From Stentor coeruleus (lineage: Eukaryota; Ciliophora; Heterotrichea; Heterotrichida; Stentoridae), in NCBI GenBank assembly GCA_001970955.1, contig MPUH01000541.1, positions 1-47,015 of the forward strand: DNA of 47,015 nucleotides, in the 5' to 3' direction. The notes under the pieces are model-generated. The model did no database searches. It was not told the DNA's origin and worked only from the letters and a program-made list of their open reading frames with translations. Made by a program: the position numbers and the translations under genes. Positions within the stretch are counted from its first letter, which is position 1. The number at the start of each line of letters is the position of its first letter. Shown here piece by piece: positions 10,492 to 22,962 of this stretch.

Positions 10492-11562
10492 TCAGAATAG
10501 TTTTAATAGATTTTTATATAATTGGATTAGAGGTTTTAGTATGGAAATAATGGGAAATATTAGGAATATGATGTAATTTTAGAGGAATTTAGGAATTATA
10601 TTGGTGTTTGATGCTTTGTTAGGAATAAAGAGTTTTTTTGTATGATTGGGAGAATTGCTTTAAAAATTTAGATGTATGAGAAAGTGTGTATACAACTTAG
10701 ATAATAATTAAAGTTAATTTTTTTAGTAAATTATAGTGAGTGGTTTTGATATTGTGTTATTATGATAAGGAAAAATATTTATACTAATAAACAATTATTT
10801 AAAAAAAAGTAGATGTCCTCTCAATAATAATGTATTTTCTTATCTATGTTGACTGAATTTTCAAATAAAATTCACAATGTTATTAAGCAAACCCATATTA
10901 GTTGAAATAGCAGCATTAAATGAAAATTCTTCAGGATTTCTACTTTGTAAGTCGCTGATTTTTATAGAAATTAATATATTTTCTCAGTTTAGTAATTTTT
11001 TTTGTGATGCTACTTTTTATGTATTTCAGAACCCTTAATTATAAAAGTGCGTGGCAATATATTGTATTATATTAAAATTATATCACAAATTTCTGAAGGC
11101 TGGGGTTTAATAATGCTGGTCTTTTTTTTAAAGAAGTGAGAGAACTCCATACTTCTTAAATTTTTATATCTTTTTTATCGCTTTATATGCTAAAATCAAA
11201 AGTTCCCCTTGATCTGGAAAAGGGAAGATATTCTAGTTTAATTATAAATTTATAAAATTTATCTTATACTTCAATAGAACTTATATATATTTATAAATTG
11301 TAATGCATTTCAAGGGTATGCAACTATTTTATAAATGTTTGTAAGCACTTTTATTTAAATTAGCTTAAAAAGTATTGAAATGCTGCATCCTATTTAAAAA
11401 TTGAGAAAAAATAGTAAGTATTATTAGGCTTAAATAGTTATAAACCTAATTTCAAGTAGGTCTTTTACAAAATATAAAAAAACTTCAAATTTAGTCCATA
11501 ATTCATATCAAAATCTAATAAAAATCCAAACTCTTTTGATGTCCTCCATGAAACCCTATCCA
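10492..11562. other. Spacer between VPS54 and the PHD gene
   Basis: G/T-rich directly after VPS54, then AT-rich. One 53-codon open frame from the ATG at 10877 to a TAA at 11036-11038 has moderately coding-like content, but other frames of the same stretch look equally plausible, so it is not called a gene. Nothing else seen. Confidence 0.4.
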
Positions 11563-11698
11563 ATTTTTAAAACCAATACTTTTCCTCTCAAGCTTTCACT
11601 TCCATCTATCACCCTTCAACTAATAAGCATATTTTTAAAACCAATACTTTTCCTCTCAAGCTTTCACTTCCATCTATCACCCTTCAACTAATAAGCAT
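11563..11698. repeat. Perfect 68-nt tandem duplication upstream of the PHD gene
   Basis: 11563-11630 and 11631-11698 are identical, without an N between them. The second copy ends 57 nt before the ATG at 11756, so the duplication doubles the likely promoter/5'-UTR sequence. It may be real or another assembly overlap lacking an N. Confidence 0.85.
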
Positions 11699-11755
11699 AT
11701 TATCATCCTAAAGCCCTCATCATTCTTATTCAAAAAACTCTAAATAATATAACAT

Positions 11756-12682
11756 ATGGATCAAATTCGTCGTAGTGCTCGTCCAAGAACAGCCAAAAAG
11801 AAGTCAGACCTACTTTACTTCGATGATCAAAAAATCGAGCTCAACGAACAAGAACGTGATCTAATCTACCCCAACGAGAAATCTCGAGAAAAGCGGTATT
11901 GTTTTTGCAAGAGGACTGAAGAAGAAGCAGTTGGTCTTACAATGATAGAATGCGACTCTTGCCATGACTGGTTCCACGACGAATGCTTAGGTTTACGTCC
12001 TGAAGAGCTCCAAAAAATCGAAGTTTACAACTGCCCAACCTGTAGTTCCAAACCCATAAAATACATGAAAAAAACTCAGCCTTCAAATGCGGAAATCGAG
12101 CTTTTACTTACCGCATTGGCTGAACTTGACGAGGAAAAGCCTAGAAACAAAAAAAAAGACCCAAAAATTATCATGCCAAAAGTGTCACTTTTTCATTTTG
12201 CTGAGCCTGTGAACCTTAATAAGCATTTAAACGTTATTGGGTTTATAAAAAATGAATCAAGTAGTGCTTGTGAAGATAATAAAATGATTGTCCCAATTAC
12301 TAAAGAAGATCTTGATAGAGGTTCAGTTTGGACTTCTTGGGGAAATTATAGGATTGCGACAACAATTGATGGGAAACTTCAAGCCTCAAGTGAATATAGT
12401 TTTAGAAGCCCAACAAGAACTGGTGATGAGAAAACAGAAAGCCCAATACAAATTGCTGATATTGTAGTAAAGGAAAGTGAGGGAGGAGTGGTTTTATCTG
12501 TTAATGATGAGTATAATGTGGAATTACCAGTTAAGAATATGCGTTTTGAGTTTGATATGGAGAATGGGAAAAGGATATTAGAAGTTGCGAGATGTGCTAG
12601 TTTTGATAAGCTTAGGGAAGCTTTTAATGCAAATAGCAAGTTCAGACCTGCTGCTATTATAAAAGTTCATACGTTTAATTAA
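11756..12682 (+). CDS. PHD-finger protein, probable histone-tail reader
   Basis: 308 residues from an ATG in the context ataacATATGG. A basic N-terminus (IRRSARPRTAKKK) precedes a classical C4HC3 PHD finger: C49, C51, C66, C69, H74, C77, C93, C96, with the DWFHDEC motif containing Trp72. That Trp two residues before the zinc-ligand His is typical of PHD fingers that read methylated Lys4 of histone H3; the specificity is inferred. The remaining 200 residues form a domain I do not recognise, with no SET, JmjC or bromodomain motif. Likely nuclear chromatin protein. Confidence 0.8.
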   Translation: MDQIRRSARPRTAKKKSDLLYFDDQKIELNEQERDLIYPNEKSREKRYCFCKRTEEEAVGLTMIECDSCHDWFHDECLGLRPEELQKIEVYNCPTCSSKPIKYMKKTQPSNAEIELLLTALAELDEEKPRNKKKDPKIIMPKVSLFHFAEPVNLNKHLNVIGFIKNESSSACEDNKMIVPITKEDLDRGSVWTSWGNYRIATTIDGKLQASSEYSFRSPTRTGDEKTESPIQIADIVVKESEGGVVLSVNDEYNVELPVKNMRFEFDMENGKRILEVARCASFDKLREAFNANSKFRPAAIIKVHTFN

Positions 12683-12921
12683 TAGAAATATTGTTTGTTG
12701 GGTTGAAAATAGTCTTCGGTATGGTTTTAAAGTATAGGCAAGCTTGAAAATATGAGCTGGGTAAAAAAATTTTTTTTTTGAACTTTTGTTTTTTGATAAG
12801 ATTAGGTATTGAATAAGTTTTTCGTATGCTAATTATCTTATTTTCGACTCATAGATATTCTTATAAGCATCAAACGTAGCTTATAGACTTCATATTAAAT
12901 TAACCTATTGCTTATCAATTC
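12683..12921. other. Spacer, 3' flank of the PHD gene
   Basis: G/T-rich then AT-rich. Nothing identifiable. Confidence 0.5.
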
Positions 12922-13346
12922 TTATACAAATGGTTTATTATAAAATTTGAATTTTATTTCAATGGCAATCTCACAACTGTCAGTAAGATCTTTATCTCTC
13001 AAAGAACCAAGGTAGGCATTAAAATCATAGTCAAACTTTTTACTAACCTCAATCCTCAAAGTGATATTCAATAAAAATCATTGTTATATATTCAAAAAGT
13101 TAATTAAAAAATTCAAAAAAACTTTTCTTTCTTTCCAATCAAAGGCCTAACCTTTAGCATGTCTAATTTTTTTACTATAAACTCTTCATCCTTATACACA
13201 ATTAATAAAATTTCAAATAATTCTAATAAAATTTTACCTTTTACTATATTCCCATTTCCATAATAAATAATAGTTTCATTCTAACTTTCCCTACAAACTA
13301 TCTTAAATTTTTCTGCTTTAACAACTAAGCTTAAATATCTTTTCAT
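12922..13346 (-). pseudogene. Decayed coding sequence, family unknown
   Basis: From an ATG at 13346 the minus strand reads about 19 codons to a TAG, then a further 50 open codons (NETIIYYGNGNIVKGK and onward). After a poly-T region with frame changes, a 47-codon open stretch follows (ITLRIEVSKKFDYDFNAYLG) ending in a TAA at 12922-12924. The last stretch has balanced composition and looks truly coding. At least one stop and one or two frameshifts separate the parts, and no 15-16 nt GT-AG intron fixes them. Confidence 0.45.
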
Positions 13347-13386
13347 TATCAAAAATCAATATAATTACTGTTTATAATAAAATCTA

Positions 13387-13662
13387 ATGGAAGTTGAATC
13401 ATATCCAGATGAAAAGAAATTTTTGTTCAGACCTATACACCCAAGAGTAGCTAAAGTACTTATGGATTTAAAATCCCCTAGTCCATGCCGTGTTGTTCGT
13501 GATGCTTTACAGCCAATTACTGGAAGTTTATCTGACCGACCTTCATACCCCCTTATATTAAATGCTGACATTTTGCCTAAAAAAACGGAAAAGAAGGAAT
13601 TAACTTTAAATCTGAGTCTAAGCCAAATAAAGAATCGCAGGGCAATCCTTCAAAAAAACTAA
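13387..13662 (+). CDS. Unknown small protein
   Basis: 91 residues from an ATG at 13387 (context aatctaATGG). The first half is Pro/Arg-containing and globular-looking (FLFRPIHPRVAKVLMDL), the end is Lys-rich and helical. No motif recognised. The coding-like composition, an A/C-rich upstream region and spacing of 206 nt to the next gene on the same strand support it as real. Confidence 0.6.
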   Translation: MEVESYPDEKKFLFRPIHPRVAKVLMDLKSPSPCRVVRDALQPITGSLSDRPSYPLILNADILPKKTEKKELTLNLSLSQIKNRRAILQKN

Positions 13663-13868
13663 TAAAAACCACAAAACTTACACTAAATAGTAACCAATTC
13701 TAATACTTTTAAGAAAATACTTCTAAAAATCCATCAAAAATTATAATTTTTTTAAACTCCAAGCTTTAAAAATTAATATTTACACAACAAAAATCAACTC
13801 GAAAACAAAGCAAAATCTGCTTTTTCTGATCTTTTATATAAAAATATTGCATTAATAACTGAGTTATA

Positions 13869-14558
13869 ATGGAAATAGTTCCAACTTTCCTTCGTAGTGT
13901 GGAAGTCAAATATCGTGGACAAAGACTTTCTGGACAAACCTTAATAAAAACTTTAGAGTTTGCCAAACAGGAAAAACACGAATTAGAAGCTGTACATAAA
14001 ATAGTTATCCAAAAAGGCCCGAATCCGATTTTAAGCAGAACAACTCATAAAAGTTCTCAACCTCAATATCGAAACAATGAAATAGTTGCAAAAAAAATCC
14101 ATCACATAAACTGTCCTGTTTTACCAAGGAAGTCTCAAGCTATAAAATCTGAAATTCGGGAGAAAATAATAGAAAGCAATATAAGCATTACTGACAGAAA
14201 TAAATTAAGTATTAGTACGATCAAAGCTCATATAGGCAAAAACGATAAAAATCAAAACAATTGTTTAGAATTTTCTGAAGAACTTTTAGGGAAAAACAGA
14301 AGCACTTGTTCGTCTACGAAAATGATAAATTCTACTTGTAATAATTCGAATGTGGTACTTAGGGCGAATTTGAAAAACTTAGATAGTATGCAAAATACTA
14401 AGAGTCTAAGCCCACAGGTTAAAAGGTTTAGAGAAATATTGGAAGGACCTTTGATTAAAACACAGTCTAAGTTTTCTATAAGACTTAAAGCTTCACCTAG
14501 AGTTAATAGCTCTGTGCCCAGGAAAAAGTTTTGTTGTAGGGCTAAGAGTAGGCAGTGA
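13869..14558 (+). CDS. Unknown basic protein
   Basis: 229 residues from ATG 13869 (context gttataATGG) to TGA. The N-terminal 40 residues are compact (FLRSVEVKYRGQRLSG); the rest is Lys/Ser/Asn-rich, probably disordered, with scattered Cys residues (e.g. NCP, CSST, CCRAK near the end). No known domain. It lies directly downstream of the small gene at 13387 on the same strand. One of the genes here that ends in TGA, supporting the standard code. Confidence 0.65.
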   Translation: MEIVPTFLRSVEVKYRGQRLSGQTLIKTLEFAKQEKHELEAVHKIVIQKGPNPILSRTTHKSSQPQYRNNEIVAKKIHHINCPVLPRKSQAIKSEIREKIIESNISITDRNKLSISTIKAHIGKNDKNQNNCLEFSEELLGKNRSTCSSTKMINSTCNNSNVVLRANLKNLDSMQNTKSLSPQVKRFREILEGPLIKTQSKFSIRLKASPRVNSSVPRKKFCCRAKSRQ

Positions 14559-14874
14559 TTGTGATATATAAAAGAAATTGCTGTTTATCAGAAGTTTGGA
14601 TTTTGAGATAATTAGGTATGAAAGTATTAGGATAAATTTTTATGATGTGATTAGAGATTGGATTTTTTTGGGTATTTCAATATATTAGGTTTATAGTATA
14701 GATTGTTCTATATAATTAAAATATTGCAATATTATGTCTCCTCTTGAGTAATACTTATTATTCTCTTAATCAAATAATAAACTATTAGTTATGATCATCT
14801 TTTATTTATATTATTAAAATTATGATAAGGAAAATACAATGTAAAAAGTATATATTTTGGTTATATAATCTAAT
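14559..14874. other. Spacer between convergent genes
   Basis: 316 nt. G/T-rich first, AT-rich later. Nothing identifiable. Confidence 0.5.
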
Positions 14875-16899
<2,025 letters not shown>

Positions 16900-17283
16900 A
16901 TGGCAGACGAAGGCCAGGCACCAGACGATGTAACTTCAATTTAGCTAACTTTTACCCATCAAGAACTAGATGAAAAAGCAACAGAAGCTATAGAAGCAGT
17001 ACTGGCAAGTAAGATTTATGATGAAAAAGAAGTCTCAAGATGGATTAACGAAATATGTGAAAGGATTATCAAAAGTTTATATGATACAAGAAAACCATTT
17101 AAATATATGGTTACTTGTTTGATTATGCAAAAGACTGAAGCGGGATTATTATCAAGTGGTGCTTGTATGTTTGAAGGAGGGACTGATATGATGCAGCAGT
17201 TTCTTTGGCCTAAAGAAAAAGCAAAAGACCAGGCAAATAAAACTATGCATGCTGTTGTTACAATTTTTTGTGCGCGGTTTTAA
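16900..17283 (+). CDS. DYNLT1: Tctex-type dynein light chain (1 intron)
   Basis: Exons 16900-16929 and 16945-17283 encode 122 residues. The gene is invisible as a long open frame because the 15-nt intron 16930-16944 sits after codon 10 and carries an in-frame TAG. The spliced protein has the Tctex1 core: a helical N-half, then KPFKYMVTCLIMQK, an acidic/Gly turn and NKTMHAVVTIFCARF at the C-terminus, matching DYNLT proteins, which are about 113-120 residues. It would act as a light chain of cytoplasmic or axonemal dynein, at the intermediate-chain cargo interface. Which dynein is not decidable from this sequence. Confidence 0.88.
16930..16944 (+). other. 15-nt spliceosomal intron
   Basis: gtaacttcaatttag. 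Phase 0, after codon 10. Retention gives an in-frame TAG. Adenine at position 10. Confidence 0.88.
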
Positions 17284-17766
17284 ATTAGTCTTATTAAGCA
17301 GCTATTTATAAGATATTGGGTGTTAGGATGTTAATTATTTTTAGTAATTTATTAGAAAACGATTTTTATGATGATTAGATTATAGGTTATGAGTTTAGGA
17401 ATTTGTATATAAAATTCCTAGGATGATATAGGAAAAGTGAGGTTTATAGTGTTAAATAAACTAAATAGTAATTTTATTACGTTTATGATTAAGAAAACCA
17501 AAAGATAATTGAATTTTATATACCATAAGTTAAAGTTACTTATAATATATTTTGCTCATAAATTTAATTTAGCCTAATATCTTAATAAACAAAAACACTC
17601 AATTAGGCAAATTTCTTATCATAATCATCCTAAAATTTCCTTATCACCTTCCAATCAACCTATTGAAACAAAAAATCCTCTAATAAACTGTCATTCCTAT
17701 ATTTTATAATCTAAAACATGGCATATGATAATATTAATCGACAATAGCCTTGATTTTTATTAATAA
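17284..17766. other. Spacer between the Tctex light chain and TIM17
   Basis: G/T-rich 3' flank then A/C-rich upstream region. Nothing identifiable. Confidence 0.5.
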
Positions 17767-18342
17767 ATGGCACAAAGAGAGCCCTGTCCCGATAGGTTCT
17801 TCGACGACTTAGGTGGGGCATTTGCAATGGGTTGCGCAGGAGGGAGTATTTATTATTTCTTCAAAGGCTTCATAAGTGCTCCTTCTCGAGAACGATTCAA
17901 AGGTGCATTAAATGCAGTAAAGCATAGAGGCCCAGTATTAGGAGGGGGTTTTGCCATGTGGGGAGGATTATTTTCAGTATTTGATTGTTCACTTTTATGG
18001 TATAGACAAAAAGAAGGTCCTCTAAATGCTATAGCTGCAGGATTTGGAACAGGAGGAATTTTGGCAATCAGAGCAGGTTTACATATATGTTGGAGAAATG
18101 CTATAGCTGGAGGGATTATTTTGGCTGTAATTGAAGGAGTTGGTGTGGCATATAACAATTTTATGGTTAAACAACAAATGCTTATGATGCATGAAGTTTC
18201 TAAAATTAATGAGGAAAGAATGAAAAGGATGAGTATTGGACTTCCTGATTATAGTCAGGAAGAACTGCAGGGAAAACTTATGGAGAAAGCGCAGGAACAG
18301 CAAAATTCAGGCTTTTTTGGAAGTCTTTTTAATAGAGGATAA
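17767..18342 (+). CDS. TIM17: TIM17, mitochondrial inner-membrane translocase subunit
   Basis: 191 residues from ATG 17767 (context aataaATGG). It begins REPCPDRFFDDLGGAFAMG, the diagnostic TIM17 N-terminus. Four Gly-rich membrane segments follow with GxxxG-type spacing, including GGGFAMWGGLFSVFDC near residue 58-75 and GGIILAVIEGVGV near 115-128. The family is usually 150-170 residues; here a charged extension of about 50 residues (KQQMLMMHE onward) is added at the C-terminus. TIM17 works with TIM23 in the presequence translocase. It is distinguished from TIM23/TIM22 by its N-terminus. Confidence 0.93.
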   Translation: MAQREPCPDRFFDDLGGAFAMGCAGGSIYYFFKGFISAPSRERFKGALNAVKHRGPVLGGGFAMWGGLFSVFDCSLLWYRQKEGPLNAIAAGFGTGGILAIRAGLHICWRNAIAGGIILAVIEGVGVAYNNFMVKQQMLMMHEVSKINEERMKRMSIGLPDYSQEELQGKLMEKAQEQQNSGFFGSLFNRG

Positions 18343-19121
18343 ATATTGTTGAATTTGTTTAGGATTTTTATGATTATGATAATTTTAGGATTTTTTGAGA
18401 TGATTTTAAATAGGATTTTTTGGTAAGAATTATTATATGTTTGTAGAAAATGTGTAAATTATGGTAATAAGAAAAATGATTAGGAATTATGATGGGGATT
18501 TATGATGTAAATATATATTCGGATGATAATGAAATTTAAGACAATCATATTAAGTTTTTATCTTTAACTTCACTTGCAACTTTATTGTAGCTTATGTTTC
18601 ATTTAAGAAAATTCGATTTTCGCAACCTTACTTCTAACATATAAGTAAACCTTACTAAGAAGAAGATAACCTTGCAGTATCAACAAAGCAGAAAATTTTT
18701 TTACTGATGATTCGACAATCAAAATTTTTAGTACAAAAATGTGACAAATGTACAGCATTAGGGTAAGTTCTGAAAACAAAATGACTTGAATAATTTCAGG
18801 AAAAAAATGAGAAATATCAAGAATCACTGAGAAAATTGAAGATTAAGAGCTCACTCAACATGAAAGCATATTTTTCTAAGTTAGCTTCACTTGCAAAAAA
18901 ATTTGTTCCAATTAAAGTTAGTAACTGTTGAACTAATTACAATATGTTGACTATTTAATTTTTATTTGCATTTATATATATTAACCACTTATTCTCTGTT
19001 CTGCAATATAATATTACTAGAATTCAGTGTAGGAAGGTAAATAAAAATTTATGGAATTAAAAAAGCATCATATGCTAGATGAAATACTATAAATCATCAA
19101 GAAAAATAATTCGTTAATAAT
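18343..19121. other. Spacer with possible decayed coding sequence
   Basis: On the plus strand a frame from about 18655 to 18929 contains coding-like pieces (FLVQKCDKCTALG, then EKNEKYQESLRKLKIKSS) broken by TAA, TGA and TAA. It may be a gene remnant, at low confidence. No intact gene. Confidence 0.3.
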
Positions 19122-20036
19122 ATGAATCATAAAATGGAGCCTGAAGAAAGAAGTACAATGCCATCTCGTAAATCAGGACAAAGTAAAAGCCTGCAACGTC
19201 TAACTACAAAAAGCACCCAAGAAAAACTATCTGAAAACCCTAAAAAATTAACCATAAAAAATCAACCAGATGTTCGTTCACATAAAAACCTGAAAAACCC
19301 AAGATTTGATACACCTGAGAAGAATCCTTCTCCTAAACCCCGTCGTGAACTTCCTAAAAATAAGATATACCCAAGTGTACCAATATTAAAAGTCAATACC
19401 CCTTTTCCTCCTAACATTTCTTTAGTACCAAAACAACAGATATGCAGTTTGATTAAAAATGGGCAAGGCAATAAAAAATTTAACCCTATGCTTTTAACTC
19501 CAGTGCTATTGTGTAGGAAAGGTAAAGATGATAATAAAAGTCAGCCAGCTTCGAGAGCACAGAGTCCAAATGATATGAAAACTTTAGAGGATCTGCCAAG
19601 AAAAGATTTTCATTTAGAGTTGTATCCTCAGAAACTAGAAAAAAATAGCAGTTCAGAAGAAAAATCTGAAAAACTGGCAGAAAGTGGAGATTGTGATAAA
19701 AACCAACTTTATTCCTATAATAACTTTACGCAATCCTCAATCGGAGGTGAAGAAGAAGAACCTGTATTTTTAAGCGAAAGAATTAGTAATGATTGTGAAA
19801 GCAACCAAAGTCTAAAATTCGATTTCGATAAACATAAAGAAACCTTCGGCTTAAACAGTGATTTTTTTGATAGTATAAAAAGTAGCTCTATAAACGAACC
19901 AGAAAGACTGGACACAGAGACCCAAACCGAAGAACATATAATTGAAACCATGCTGAAATGTTTAGATAACAATGAGGTCAAATTAGGAATCAAATTTATA
20001 TCGCAAATAGCTAGATTTGTCAAAACACTTAACTAG
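19122..20036 (+). CDS. Unknown disordered protein with acidic C-terminal half
   Basis: 304 residues from ATG 19122 (context aataATGA). The first 150 residues are Lys/Pro/Ser/Arg-rich and probably disordered (KPRRELPKNKIYPSVPILK). The second half is acidic (GGEEEEPVF) and ends in a helix (ETMLKCLDNNEVKLGIKFI). No domain recognised. The next ATG, at residue 5, would also be acceptable as the start. Confidence 0.6.
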   Translation: MNHKMEPEERSTMPSRKSGQSKSLQRLTTKSTQEKLSENPKKLTIKNQPDVRSHKNLKNPRFDTPEKNPSPKPRRELPKNKIYPSVPILKVNTPFPPNISLVPKQQICSLIKNGQGNKKFNPMLLTPVLLCRKGKDDNKSQPASRAQSPNDMKTLEDLPRKDFHLELYPQKLEKNSSSEEKSEKLAESGDCDKNQLYSYNNFTQSSIGGEEEEPVFLSERISNDCESNQSLKFDFDKHKETFGLNSDFFDSIKSSSINEPERLDTETQTEEHIIETMLKCLDNNEVKLGIKFISQIARFVKTLN

Positions 20037-21087
20037 TTATAATTATGGATGTTTATATGTGTGAAAAAATCAGAGCTCTTAAGAGTTACTATTTTCTTAT
20101 AAGAATACTTTGTGTTATAGAGTTATGCTTTACTTTTAATTTAATCATATGATAATCAAAGTCTAAATAAAAGTTTTTTACTTGAATAGAACTTTGATGT
20201 GTTAGTTTGAACTTAATAGATATTTAGAAATACATCAGTTTTAACTTCTATTAGTGATTATAATAAAATAATAATGAATTTCGGGAAATGGATATGAAAA
20301 TTTCCCAAAATACTCAACTTTGGCTTATTAAAATTATGAAGTTATAATTATGAGTAACAACCTTATTGAGACTGTTTACATAAGGAATGATATTGAGTAT
20401 AAAGATACAGTAGATATTGAGTATAATGGAATGATAAAGGGAAATAGATTTGATAGAGTTTTTTGGATAGTAAAATAAGTGATTAAATCAATACTAAGGT
20501 GTATATGATAAATAGAAGATATTATTGAGATATAAAAACAAATTCTTGCTATTGTTATTATAATACTTTAAAAATACAAAGTGGTTAATGAATCATTATA
20601 GATGGTGGATTAGTATACAAGATGCTGTGATCGTAAATGATATTATATATTAATAATCTAACAAATAGTTATTATATATAAAATCTATATGCTTTTTTAT
20701 ATATAATCACAAGTATTTTATCCATATAACATAATACAAATTGATAGTCTATTTATAACAAAAAAATTTCACTATATTATAAACAAGAAATTATAAACTA
20801 TGAATATATCTCCATTTATTCCAACCTAAACTATTCATTTTTCTCAAAAGTTCATAGTCAATCTAGTCACATCTATTTGCATCATACAATAGCCTCCTAA
20901 GATTTCCCCAAAATCTAAAAACAACAAAATAATCTCTGGGATGCTTTTCAGAGTCTCTATCCTAATCCTCTTCATTTCAATCAACAAATCCCACCTCTAA
21001 AAACTCAAACTTAAATACATAGAATTCATCAACGAACAATAGCGAAAAAATATTTTCTAACTAAAATCTTCAATTAACCCTATGATT
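20037..21087. other. Long spacer between convergent genes
   Basis: Left half G/T-rich, right half (20760 onward) C-rich, as expected where two 3' flanks meet. A 42-codon ORF at 20350-20478 and a C-rich multi-stop frame at 20803-21060 were judged compositional. No RNA or repeat seen. Confidence 0.4.
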
Positions 21088-21789
21088 CTAAAACAAATCA
21101 ATAATATTAGATGGAGTATTCTGCACAACAGGGGCTGAATTATACCTCCCAATAATCCCAGCAACAACTTTTTGTCCAGCTTGATTACTTGCAGCATTTT
21201 GAATCCTTCCTAAATGTTCATAAGTCACATCAGCAAAGCTTTCATATTCATAAACAAGTTTTTCAATAACACAAAGTGATTTCTATATATAAAATACAAA
21301 ACATCTTTGAGGATTGTCTAATAAGATGATGAGTAATGGGATGACTACTTCAGCAGAGAGGTATTTGCATTTATTAAGGAATTCATGCATATCTTTATCT
21401 GGAGGTCGAGGTCTTACTCCACCAGGAGCTGTTATTTCTTCAATAAGTACTTTTTCATATACTCCAGCTTGTTCGCTAACAGAAATCCCGGTTCTTGAAG
21501 GTTGAGGATGAGTTTCTCTTGGAGGTTCGATCCTAGATTCAGCTCTGGGCTGAGTGTATTCCCTGGCAGGCTCAGGAGCTCTCATAAACCCTTCATTACG
21601 CCCATAAGATGGTTTTATTGTTGGGACTTCGTCTTCTCCATCCCAGCCACCTCCAGGTCGACCTGGGGTGTGTTTATAATCTTCAAATTTGGGCTTTTCG
21701 GACTCGGGTTCATACCTTCCAGATTGGTAATGGAAGGATGAGTATTGAGGGTTTACTCCAGGAGGAGGAGGATTTTTGGTCCAATTCAT
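21088..21789 (-). CDS. Pro-rich protein with helical C-terminal domain, VHS/ENTH-like (1 intron)
   Basis: Exon 1 is 21298-21789 (164 codons) and exon 2 is 21088-21282, spliced across a 15-nt intron; total 228 residues. Residues 1-120 are rich in Pro, Gly, Arg and Glu and look disordered. Residues about 130-225 are helical: FLNKCKYLSAEVVIPLLIIL, then DNPQRCF joined to KSLCVIEKLVYEY, and ending GQKVVAGIIGRYNS. This stacked-helix pattern resembles the ENTH/VHS or armadillo type found in clathrin-adaptor accessory proteins such as tepsin, but the match is by feel only. Without splicing the protein stops at a TAG within the intron, losing the last third of the helical domain. Confidence 0.65.
21283..21297 (-). 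other. 15-nt spliceosomal intron
   Basis: Minus strand gtattttatatatag. Phase 0, after codon 164. Retention gives an in-frame TAG; removal opens 64 further codons. Adenine at position 10. Confidence 0.8.
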
Positions 21790-22697
21790 ATTTATATGAA
21801 AATGAATTGAGAAAGTTTAGGAGTAGGTTACTGAATTAGAGATTAGAATATAAGGGAGAATGATAAAGCTGTTCAAGTGAGTTCTAGAATTTATTTTATT
21901 AAAATATAGTAATAAGATGAGAAATGCATGATATGGAAAAACTTAAGATTTTTTGGGTTTGTTTATAGTTTTTTGTTATTTGTATACTTGATGCTTATAT
22001 GAAGTTAGTTTTTAATTTTCTTGTAATATAAAATAATTCGATATAATATTTGATTAGGTTTTAATTAGCTTGATCTTATCTTGTAGATCAGATTTTATAA
22101 TCAATTAAAATTTAGCATTGTATAGTACTTTTCAGGTAACTCAGGTTATTTTGTTGTATAAGCTATAATTTTAGCTTGTAGATTAAAGTCTGAAGATTAT
22201 TTGATATTGAATATTTAATTTCTTGATATAAGGCAATGAAATTTGTAGCATTTTGGATAAATGTATAGTTTCTAGAATTCTAGACTAAAATTGATTTCTT
22301 ATTTTAAATAAATTCTTTTATTCAAATAGACTAATAAGCCAAGATCTTGTAAATCTGATTTTATTGCTTCTATTATTCAAATTTTCAATAAGGATGCTAA
22401 TCGAATTCAAATTATTATTCCTATACGAGTAAAAATTCATTATTATTTTCATAGGATTATATCAAATAATATTAACTTTTTTTATTCTTAAATAATCTGA
22501 TATATAATAGACTATTACACTCTAATTCATTTCTAAAACATAATTTGCATTATCTTTAGCATAATAAGTTAAACTGTAAATTATTCTTTTCTGTAAAATT
22601 AAATTATTTTAATGTTCTGCTTTATTATCTAATAAAATCACGCTATATTTTGTTTCATATAAATGTTATCATTAAAACACCAAAGTACAACAAAAAA

Positions 22698-22800
22698 ATT
22701 GTATAAAATACAGATTTGTTATGATTTCTCATATAAAAATCTTAACAANATTGTATAAAATACAGATTTGTTATGATTTCTCATATAAAAATCTTAACAA
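22698..22800. repeat. Un-merged assembly overlap around N at 22749 (51 nt twice)
   Basis: 22698-22748 and 22750-22800 are identical and separated by one N. Confidence 0.9.
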
Positions 22801-22898
22801 TAAAATTATTGATTTTTATTCATAAAACCTTATATCACATCTCCGCAAAACTGGTAACCTATGCCAATAATATGCTCAAAGAAAAGTTATTGAAAATG

Positions 22899-22962
22899 CT
22901 TTCTGAATATGAATGATACACAATTTTAAATTGCAAAAAGCTTAAAAATCATATTCAGAAAG
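22899..22962. repeat. 14-bp perfect inverted repeat with nested palindrome
   Basis: ctttctgaatatga (22899-22912) pairs perfectly with tcatattcagaaag (22949-22962). The 36-nt loop contains a smaller palindrome, caattt-t-aaattg. It could form a cruciform or an RNA hairpin, or be the remnant of a small inverted-repeat element. Function unknown. Confidence 0.6.

Noticed and set aside
18774..18810. 37-nt segment with textbook splice signals (gtaagt to tttcag).
   Set aside because: Removal puts the flanking stretches out of frame and all supported introns here are 15-16 nt.
20350..20478. 42-codon ORF starting MSNNLIETVYIRN.
   Set aside because: It lies in the G/A-rich 3' flank of the gene at 19122, where such composition is expected; too short and without relatives.
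20803..21060. C-rich coding-like plus-strand frame with five TAA/TAG.
   Set aside because: This is the 3' flank of a minus-strand gene, which is C-rich on the plus strand everywhere in this window.
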